This document shows, piece after piece, positions 56,231-64,000 of a DNA stretch of 64,000 nucleotides. The DNA is from Trichaptum fuscoviolaceum (Eukaryota > Basidiomycota > Agaricomycetes > Hymenochaetales > Trichaptaceae), in contig CAJSYZ010000002.1 in NCBI GenBank assembly GCA_910574455.1, positions 6,285,390-6,349,389 on the forward strand, written 5' to 3'. A program made the translations under genes and the position numbers. Numbering within the stretch: the stretch's first letter is position 1; every line of letters begins with the position of its first letter. The notes under the pieces were generated by a model. The model did not search any database. It saw only the letters and a program-made list of their open reading frames with translations, and was not told the origin of the DNA.

Positions 56231-58300
56231 TTATAGTCGACGCTGCGGCTGAAGAACTGATCGAGCTTGGCGGGCGCTCTGCAGCCTCAAGTTCCACCTC
56301 AGAAGCGATTTCAGCTGCAATGGACTGATTGCTGGGTAGGAAGGCATTCCATTTCGAACCTTTGCGACGATCTCGCGCGCACCGCTCTTTCCATACTTCA
56401 GCAGCACTGATGCGATAATTCTACGAGAGACGTCTTCGCCCAGCGTCTGAGGTTGTACACCCGTTTTCCCAACGTCGGTGAAGAAGTCTGTCAGATCTTT
56501 GACGCTGAAATCCTTTGCTATACCGTTCCTCATCTTTTCAACGACACCTCTGGTCTGAAGTTCGACGTATGCGGCCACAACATTGGATAAGAAGGACCAT
56601 TGTTGCGTGGACAGACCGGACATCTCCTTTGGCGAAGCTGCGCTGTAAGCCTGCAAGATCGACGTGCATGCGCGAATGTCGGGAAGCAAATCCAATCTAG
56701 TCACGACTGAGCCGATGCGAGTGACGAAATCTACCGCATGAGTGCGGTAATTCCCATCCTTGTACTTGATAAGGAGGACTCTGTCCATCGCGCTGTGCAG
56801 CGCCGACTGCAGGCCTCGCAGTCTGCTGACGATCATCTGCGCATCGAGCTCGCCAGACGCCCTCGCGTCATCGAGGAACTGCACGCCTGACTGGACAAAC
56901 TTCTCGAGAAGCTGCAAGGTATCGGCGTAGCGACCGCGCTAGGACAAGACGCCGAGGAAGGCGATGAACGAATCGTGGTGGCTGCGCCCGAGCGAATACG
57001 GGATGGCACCTGCGCGGTATTCCAGATTGAGCACCCGGTCGAGGAGCTCGTCGAACTCCTCCTTAGGAAGATCAGGATGGAGGCTGAGATGCTCATCATT
57101 GAGCTCGAAGACGGCGATCCGGTCGTAGTCGCTGATATGCAAACAGTCGCGATCGGCAACATCCAGCAGAGAGCGGTATAGACGGTTGAGTTCGGGAAGC
57201 ATCTTCTCCTTGGCCAGTGCTTTCAGAATTGTGTTCCAGGCTGCTTGATTGGGGCGCGGTTTGCGCAGCGAAGGTTTCAAAGCGTGCACTGTGTCCTGCT
57301 TCAGCATCCGATCGAACCACGCGAGGGCCGAGTGTATGTCATCGTTCCGTATAAACCCGGTTATGAGGCAGTATAGACCGCTGTGCAAGGAGGGGGTACA
57401 TCGGCCGGGCCGAACAGAACGCTTGCTTTCGTGTCCATCATTTCCTCGAGAAGTGCGATAACCTTCACCGGTTGTTTCGCAAAGAAATATGCCTCGACCA
57501 TCTTTATCCACACGAGCATTTGCGCGGCACGCGCCTGTCCGGGGCGTACGTCATCGCTAAGAATGTGCGTCGAAGGATCCTCGACGCCTTCTGCAATGTC
57601 CCAGGAGACGCGACCTTCGGCTGAGGTCAAACGGAAGTCCGTGAACACGTCTTGTGCTGATTCTATGTCGCCAGTAGACACGTAGGTACTCAGCGGGTGG
57701 AAATAGCGCATCGCATCGGGTTGGAAATGGGGGATGTCTTCGATATGGGTCCAGATGCGAACTGCAGCATCAACATTACCGTGAAGTGCGCAAGAACGGA
57801 GGAGAACATGATAGTTTCCTTTCCGAGCGGTAGATCCCTCTTTTTCCCATCACGATAAATTATCTGGACAGCTTCGAATATTAACAATGCTGAGCCAAAG
57901 TTATCTTCCTTACGAAGCAATTGAAGCTGCTCCAATTCTTGGAAATCCAGCGAGCCTCCCTTGGCAATGAATTCACGCCGTCGTTGCTGCCATTCGAGCT
58001 GACCGATGACATGTTGAACCTCCTTGTCACGCTCGCACAGTGCCAGAACCATCGTCTTGTACTAGGTGCGAACATTGGGCGGAATCTGACGAGAACGCAT
58101 CTCATTGTACGTCTCCAGCATGACGGTTATCGGTTGTCCAGGCGTACGTGATGAGAGGAGCAGGCTGAGGGCCATGTTGTATTCGCGCACATTCGGGGAT
58201 GGATGGATGTGCGTAGGTTCATCACCTCTGCAAGAATGCGTGCGGGATCATGCGTTTTCCGGGCAGCCTCAAGCCTCTCGAAGACCGAGCCATTGACAGG
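56231..58300 (-). pseudogene. PPR-like (pentatricopeptide) protein relic
   Basis: On the minus strand a long helical-repeat protein can be followed from about 58300 to 56231: YNMALSLLLSS, TYNEMRSRQIPPNVRT, NYHVLLRSCALHGNVDAAVRIW, GDIESAQDVFTDFR, AAWNTILKALAKEKMLPELN and ALAWFDRML have the paired-helix look of PPR units. Breaks: TAG at 58064-58062 inside a repeat, a frame change near 57830, another near 57400, and TAG at 56941-56939. PPR proteins usually act on mitochondrial RNA. One or two breaks could be missed introns, but the two in-frame stops in repeat cores argue for a pseudogene. Confidence 0.55.
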
Positions 58301-58370
58301 TTCGCCAGCATTGTCGATAGCATCCTGCTGGTGAGAACGACGTTTGCGGGGCGCTGGGGTCTGCCGCTAA

Positions 58371-59603
58371 GCCAGATGCGAAGGCAGAGTCGATAAGGAC
58401 AGGAAGGGCAAACATGTCCCTCCGCCTCTTAATCTTGTTTCGAACCCACCCCCAGCAGCTGCGCTCTTATCCCCGACTATACTCAACACACCTACAGTCA
58501 CTCCGTTATCTTTCTCGGGGAAACAGAATCGAGGCACAGTTCACTCACCTCAGCCCTCTCCGTTATTACACACCAATTTCCCTTCTCCGCATGAGTCGTC
58601 TTCGCGCGCTACGAGCCTCGGGACACCACTAATCAGTCCTAATCCAAGCATCTCCTCTTTCTCGAGTCCCTCAGGCGTCAGTCCGGGTAATCGTGCTGCT
58701 GCGGGTGCTGCTTCGGCACTCAGACAGAAACTTGAGACTGAGCGTAGCCTTAGTCCGGGCTCAAGCCCTATACTAGGAGCTAGTCTAGGAATAGATGGCT
58801 TCGGGAAGGGAATCGTTGTGGAAGACGATGATGAAATACATGTCCAGGTTGTCCCTGCCGATCAGAGTAGGATGGGCGATGAAACCATGGAAGCAGACAA
58901 ATCGCGCATTTCAATTGATTCGGTGGCATCAGCAAGCGTCGAGAGCGCCGCGCCATCCGTTGCTTCGACTTCGACCGACGTGACGCGGGAGATGCACAAA
59001 ATCAAGGCGGACCTTGCTTCGGTGCTTCAGAACCCTCCGATTGATTTATCGACGACTTCGTTGCCAGTAGGTGGCGATCCAAGGACACCAACAGCTTCCG
59101 AATATGCAATAGGCCTGACGCAGCCTCTCCGGCTACACGAAAGGCAGATGCAACGACCGGATGCTCCTCATGACCTTTCTCATCCACAACAACGGCTCTC
59201 ACCTCATCAACCTCAACCTGCACAGTTGCAACCTCACCAAATCCCAATACCTCGTCCTCTGGCTCAGTTGACCCCTCAGCAAGCACTCTTCCGCCCGCAT
59301 CCAGGTGCTCCTCCACCCAATCCTGCTTTTGTTTCTGGCCAACGTATAAGTACATACGGCATGCCACCTGCGCACTCTGGGCAGCCTTTACACCTAAATC
59401 CTCAACAGAGTACAATTGTGCATACTATGCGAATGGCTGCAGCGGGTCGTATGGGTCCTAATGGTGTTCCACGCAATACTACAATCTTTCGAAAGACTGT
59501 TGTCGATCTGTCGAACTCCCTCGGACCTGTAGCTATGGTGTGGTCAATTGATCTCTTCCCCCCTGAGCCGCAGCGAACAAACAGTCCGGGACGACCACGG
59601 TGA
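58371..59603 (+). CDS. Unrecognised disordered Pro/Ser/Gln-rich ORF
   Basis: A frame is open from 58371 to TGA at 59601-59603 (about 410 codons), but its first in-frame ATG is only at 58872, so an upstream exon is probably missing or lost. The product is rich in Ser, Pro, Thr, Gln and His, with an acidic EDDDEIHV segment near 58818 and a Gln/Pro/His-rich middle (59150-59330). This looks like an activation domain or linker of a regulator, but I recognise no DNA-binding or catalytic domain. Its last 60 or so bases overlap the 3' end of the beta'-COP relic on the other strand. Confidence 0.35.
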   Translation, partial: ARCEGRVDKDRKGKHVPPPLNLVSNPPPAAALLSPTILNTPTVTPLSFSGKQNRGTVHSPQPSPLLHTNFPSPHESSSRATSLGTPLISPNPSISSFSSPSGVSPGNRAAAGAASALRQKLETERSLSPGSSPILGASLGIDGFGKGIVVEDDDEIHVQVVPADQSRMGDETMEADKSRISIDSVASASVESAAPSVASTSTDVTREMHKIKADLASVLQNPPIDLSTTSLPVGGDPRTPTASEYAIGLTQPLRLHERQMQRPDAPHDLSHPQQRLSPHQPQPAQLQPHQIPIPRPLAQLTPQQALFRPHPGAPPPNPAFVSGQRISTYGMPPAHSGQPLHLNPQQSTIVHTMRMAAAGRMGPNGVPRNTTIFRKTVVDLSNSLGPVAMVWSIDLFPPEPQRTNSPGRPR

Positions 59604-60440
59604 TGAAGCGCCTGCTAGGCGAATGTTGAAGGGACGTCGCAAACATCTCCGTCGTACCAAGTTCTCGCACGGCCAGCGGGATGCGCTGTCCTTCGGGCGT
59701 CTCGTCTTCCGCTACGCCTTGGAGATTGGCGGATAAGACTTCCGTGTTGCGGGTGTACACCAGTTTACCTGATGGGTCCATGCTGTAGGAAGACTCGCCA
59801 CAGCCAAGTTAGACAACGACCACACCTTCGTCGTACCCCACGGCAACCTCATTTCCCTGCGGCCGAATGGCGATACACCATACGCGTTCAAGAGCGTAGC
59901 GAAGGTGTTCTCCAAGCGGTAGGTGCCCAAGTTCCAGAATCGTCACGGTGCGGTCAAGACAAGAAGAGGCGAAGGTATTGGTGTCCTTGGGGTAGAGTAC
60001 AAGATTCATAATGTAGTGTGTGTGTCCTTCAAATATCTTCAAAGCTAATTAGATGAGGTTTAGTTTTGCAGAGGTGATGTACGCACCCGAATATACTTCC
60101 ACTGCTTATCCCAGTCCCATGCTTTGATTGTCATATCATCGCAGCCCGTCGACACATTGCTGAGCGTAGGATGAGCAACAAGGCGTCGCGCATAGTAAGG
60201 ATGGGCATCGAATGCAGTCGCTTTCACTTGGGTGTTGTAATTAAAGACCCGTAGCTGAAAGTCGTCCGAGCCGGTGATGGAATAAATTGCACTCAACGAA
60301 CAGCGACTTCAGCGACTTCGAAAGTTTCAATGCGCTGGTTCATGATTGTAGATGTTGACGGTGCCGTCGTGAAGACCAGTTAAGAGCCAGGGTTCTGTCG
60401 GGTGGAAATCGATATGGACTTAGCAACTTCAAGTTGCACC
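59540..60440 (-). pseudogene. Coatomer beta' subunit (Sec27) relic
   Basis: Minus-strand WD40 blocks of beta'-COP appear in order: DFHPTEPWLLTGLHDGTVNIYNHE (two overlapping pieces near 60420-60340), SDDFQLRVFNYNT (60270-60230), DDMTIKAWDWDKQWKYIR (60140-60085), then after an intron FEGHTHYIMNL and NTFASSCLDRTV (60040-59940), followed directly by YALERVWCIA and GNEVAVGYDEGVVVV (59900-59810), SMDPSGKLVYTRNTEVLSA and RELGTTEMFATSLQHSP (59790-59600). Several WD repeats between CLDRTV and YALERVWCIA are deleted, and stops and frame changes occur. The intact protein is part of the COPI vesicle coat and is essential, so a functional copy must exist elsewhere. Confidence 0.8.
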
Positions 60441-60734
60441 CCGGGGTGGCGTGACGCTGCGGAGTTTTAATTCTCACCTTACAGTGACGTGTCGTGGAAC
60501 GTGTCCCGTCCCCCACTCTCTCTCTCCTACCACTTCCTCGTCCGCCATCCATTCTTGCCGATCCCCACCCATCTACAGGATGGCCTTTGGATTTTGTGTC
60601 GTTGGTGCTAATGGTCTGTTTTTAAGTTCTAATCATATTTAGTATCCTTTTTTTGATGAATTACTGGTGTGCCACCCGAGTGTGACTATATGCGGAGCAT
60701 TGTAGTACGTCACACAAGCCTGGACTTCGAGCCT

Positions 60735-62214
60735 CAAGACAGTGTCCACACCTTGCCGCAGAGAGTGATGCGACATGGAAGCGCAATACCTTCGTCTTCT
60801 TCTCAAATTGTGCGACGCCTAAGGCGTTGGAGTACATCCTGTGGGTATTCGACCAGATCTCGAGCATGGATGAGCAACTTCAGCTGAGCATTATTGAGGT
60901 GATAAGGCTGGACTGTAGAAACGACACGGCACATCGGGTGAGCAACGCATTCATTGATTGATTCCTATTTCGCTCATTTGATAGAATAGGCACGGTATAT
61001 TCGGCGCATTTTTGAGCTCTTGCCTGCATCATCGCATGCAGTAAAATACGAGGCAGCGACAACTTTTACTGGCTTAACACAAAACGCTGCTGCTGTTATA
61101 GGTACTCCAATATTTGTGCTCTTCCTGCACTGACATTATCCTAGCCGCCGCTTCTTGCTTCATTGAGCTCCTCGTCTTGGACAGACTTGAAACCCTCCGT
61201 CAAAGCAGGAACACATTATGGATTTGCCTGGCATGAATATCCTTCGTGTCCTTTCGAGGTAATAGTCAATAGGTGGTCTATTGTCTGTATGCTGATTGTA
61301 AGCGATAGCCCCGATCTCGAGGTACGCCGAAAGGCTATTGGGGCTAGTCTGGCAATGGTCACAAGCCGTAATGTTGAGGAGGTTGTGCTTTTCCTCAAGA
61401 AGCAACCGCAGCAAACGATGAATGAGGACTACGAAAAGGGTTGTGTTCTCTTCATCAAATATGCATAGACTAATCTAGGTTATCTAGATTCAGGTGTACC
61501 ATCAACCATTAATCCAATCCATCCACGTCTTCGCCTTGAAGTTCTCAGGAGTCGCTGCTAGCGTAGTACACGCCCTCATGGAGTTCCTTTGCGGGTCAAA
61601 CAACCCTGCCGCAGTCAATGTCATAGCGCTTGTCCTGTGAGTTTTCAAATTGAGATTCTCAGTCCTTCGGCCCAAGATCACTGAGAAACTTGTCTTAACC
61701 TTCATCAAAATCAAGTCCGGCAAGGTTTACCTTGGTGTCCTCTTCATCGTGGGTGGCTGCTGCTCATCAGCCCCAGATACTCAGGCGGTCTTCCAGGAAC
61801 TTCGCAAGGTGCTCGGTGAGATACCTTTCCCAGAGACTATTAGATGATTCAGGGGTGATGAAGACGAGGACAAGAGTAAGGACGAGGCAAAGGAGACAAA
61901 GACTATTGGCCCAGGAATATGGGCAAGTGTGGCATAGCGGGATACATAGCATCAGAGATGCTCCGCGACGACCACTACGACAGTTTCTCCGTTGGCGGCA
62001 TGTTCTACGAGCTTGTCTTTGGCAGGGTGAGTTTACTATGCTCTACACCATGACCCACGCTGACTGCGCCTTGCGTTACTAGTTGCTCTTCCGTGGGAGG
62101 GATCACAAGGATCTTGAAGTCAACGCACTGTACGAAAGCGCATTCATTCCTCGATGGTTCCGCAGCGTTACCCAGACGCACCTCGTCTCCGGGGTACGTC
62201 TGGATGACATGTAG
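60735..62214 (+). pseudogene. Coatomer beta subunit (Sec26) relic
   Basis: Plus-strand HEAT-repeat blocks of beta-COP in order: NCATPKALEYILWVFDQIS and LQLSIIEVIRLDC (60800-60930), RYIRRIFELLPASSHAVKYE after an intron (60990-61060), DLEVRRKAIGASLAMVTSR and NVEEVVLFLKKQ (61315-61410), VAASVVHALMEFL (61550-61590), LRPKITEKLVLTFIKIKSGK (61665-61725), and QAVFQELRKVLGEIPF (61780-61830). Stops and frameshifts lie between blocks. The 3' end (61950-62214) has a clean intron (62027-62082) and a readable FSVGGMFYELVFGR...VTQTHLVSGVRLDDM stretch whose link to beta-COP I cannot confirm. It is head-to-head with the beta'-COP relic. Confidence 0.75.
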
Positions 62215-63094
62215 TATAATGTGTAATGTACTGTAGCATTTTAAAACAAATATAATTTATTATCAACTATCATCAGCCATTGGCAACGGCCAGAATTAAA
62301 TAAAAGAGCTGTCGGCAAGCCAGCGTAGATACCCAACGATAGACCTGATGTAACGTAAATTTGATTATAAGGAGTACTAATTTGTCATCAGAGCCGGCAG
62401 TCTGATGTCATTTGTAGCTAAATATAAACTATATTTGGCCTAGAATTCATGATCAGGGCCCATCATTCATTGGCATCGCTGTCATGACGTGGTGCCTTGT
62501 ATCTAAAGATAGCTCCCAGCATCGCTATCATGCATTATCATCGACACATTACGGTGTCATCGCTACCATGCTGCTAGACATTACAATGAAAGCTAGAGTA
62601 TGTAAACTACATAATCCCATTAACTGCGGCAGAATTAATTACATAGGTCACCATAATGACAGCATATATACTAAATTTTAGTCACTATATGCGCAATACA
62701 AACACTGAAATCCGGTACAAACCCTAACAGGCTGCTAAGCCATGTATTGCATTTTACGGAATAAAAGAGCCATAATGCTGATTGCCTAAGATAGTAGCTG
62801 TAATCATGGCACACTTTGTATTGAATTTTACGTGCCTGATAAGGTCAATATATTTGATACTGGAACCCGAGATACATTAGGGATGATTTTACCTGTTATA
62901 TTGTATGTTATCGTATGTATTCATATTATCATTTTAAAAACTTTTTCCTGATGATCATAGAGCATTAACGTTATACAGTCGTATCTTACTCTGGTTAGCT
63001 CGGCGTTTCGCCTAATTATCTAAATACACAATGTTTGATACTTGAATAAGTATGTACTTGATATCTGACCGACATTAGGCAAAAGCTATGCTAG
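62215..63094. other. AT-rich stretch, nothing recognised
   Basis: AT-rich, with short frames only. No repeat pair or gene found. Confidence 0.4.
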
Positions 63095-63990
63095 TCAATG
63101 AGCTTTCGACAAATCCGACTCTGGACTCTGCTCCGTTGTTTGTGAATGATGAGCGGATATGCAGAAGGATACGTGTGCAGCAGCAACTATGCAGAACTTG
63201 CTGGATCCTAAAATATGATAAGCATATGCTAGTACTATAAAATACCTGATTTGTCTCACACAATGAACATAAGCTTGATCTCGTTCTGTATAGTCATCAT
63301 AGTGAGTATCCGGAAATTGAGCTGCGAGAAGATCACTTACTGGGCCGGCAATTAGGACAACTAAGTTCACTACAGAAACACCTATGAAGAATGTACTGTC
63401 AAATCAAGTTGCTTGGGCCCTGATTATCACAAACAAATTATTGAGACGAAGTAGAGAATACCTGTGGATTATTATTTAGAGCTAGATTCCTTCCTGCTGA
63501 TGAAAATAGCTCACCGTCTCGGTATAGAACGTTCAGGATGATAGAGCTCTTTGAATCATTGTCTTTTTGCAGAGTTAAGCGACTGGTCGCTTGAGAGTGA
63601 TTGTATGATGTTTCACCTGATAGCACCTTCCGTAAAAGTAGAACAAGGGAGACTATGCTCAGATATCTCAGTTCAGTGTCTTGCAATAACAGAAGCTGAG
63701 ATTAAGAAAATTACTTACTGAACTCCGTAAAGATAATAATTATGAACTCCACATATTCTGGCTGATCGGGAACAATGGCTATGCAGCCCCTCAATCCTGA
63801 CACCTCGAAAACTAAAGATAAATTAATATTATAGGGAGGAAAAGGATGACAAGGAGATTAAACGTACATGACCCTCCGTCATAATTCATGGTGTCGAAAT
63901 ATCCAGATGCAGCAGTAGCACTCTTTAAACCTATTCGTTTCATGATACATACAGCAATATCCCGAATAGAACGCACTGATATAAGTAAAG
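63095..63990 (-). CDS. DUF6533-like integral membrane protein, incomplete at the window edge
   Basis: Minus-strand segments separated by probable introns carry landmarks of a multi-pass membrane family common in polypores: a hydrophobic helix ending LLISVR (about 63985), SGLRGCIAIVPDQPEYVEF (63805-63750), a second hydrophobic helix, SIVSLVLLLRKV, then SSIILNVLYRDGELF (63550-63505) and a hydrophobic VVNLVVLIAGP (63375-63345). The 5' end, with the first membrane helices, lies beyond the window. Some joins were not resolved, so it may be a relic. Function in the family is unknown. Confidence 0.45.
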
Positions 63991-64000
63991 CAAAAGTTAC

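Noticed and set aside
1..64000. RIP-like decay as the cause of the many relics
   Set aside because: The breaks I could read are mostly one-base or short indels and deletions, without an obvious excess of C-to-T changes; I could not compute dinucleotide indices, so this stays open but unsupported.

Overview
This window is eukaryotic DNA from a filamentous basidiomycete, most likely an agaricomycete (polypore-like). The reasons are many short GT..AG introns (about 45-77 bp), very small exons, fungal gene families (sedolisin S53, secreted 'glycopeptide', large F-box families, DUF6533-type membrane protein, group III hybrid histidine kinase relic) and a chromodomain Ty3/gypsy element. No rRNA, CRISPR or prokaryotic operon structure is visible. 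Exon models were made by eye from splice motifs and frame continuity.

1-13.9 kb. A word-rich region (short palindromic words such as ACTAGT, GCCACTGGC and CAACTTGAAGTTG) precedes a multi-exon orphan gene (exons from 1546 to 13862, about 947 aa if intact). A Ty3/gypsy LTR retrotransposon (2387-11561, two 576 bp LTRs that match wherever compared, 5 bp target duplication gactt) splits this gene inside an exon. The retrotransposon is itself split in its chromodomain by a 2.8 kb foldback element (8015-10842, 8 bp duplication atggaccc) with two mirror-image arms of about 1.19 kb around a 62 bp spacer. The order of events is gene, then retrotransposon, then foldback.

13.9-22 kb. Decayed gene copies (Cdc4-like WD40 relic, group III hybrid histidine kinase relic) surround an intact-looking 3'-5' exonuclease-like gene (17006-18047).

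22-41 kb. An accessory island of F-box genes and secreted cysteine-rich 'glycopeptide' genes. An F-box + glycopeptide module exists as two inverted, nearly identical copies (about 22040-25970 and 30950-34910). Between them lie a third glycopeptide gene and a ubiquilin/Dsk2 gene (28472-30350). Two more F-box genes of the same family (37164 and 39330, the latter frameshifted) and an F-box relic follow.

41-54 kb. An aromatic aminotransferase relic, a GH53 galactanase relic, an intact second-type F-box gene (45931-47253), a nearly 4 kb gene-poor stretch, an intact secreted sedolisin protease (51116-53204) and a Mutator-type MITE (53782-54298).

54-64 kb. A run of relics: cytochrome P450 with a stop in the heme loop, a PPR-like gene, and divergent relics of the COPI subunits beta'-COP and beta-COP. 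An unrecognised disordered ORF lies among them and a DUF6533-like membrane gene runs off the right edge. Introns persist in several relics, so they look like DNA-level duplicates that decayed, not retrocopies.
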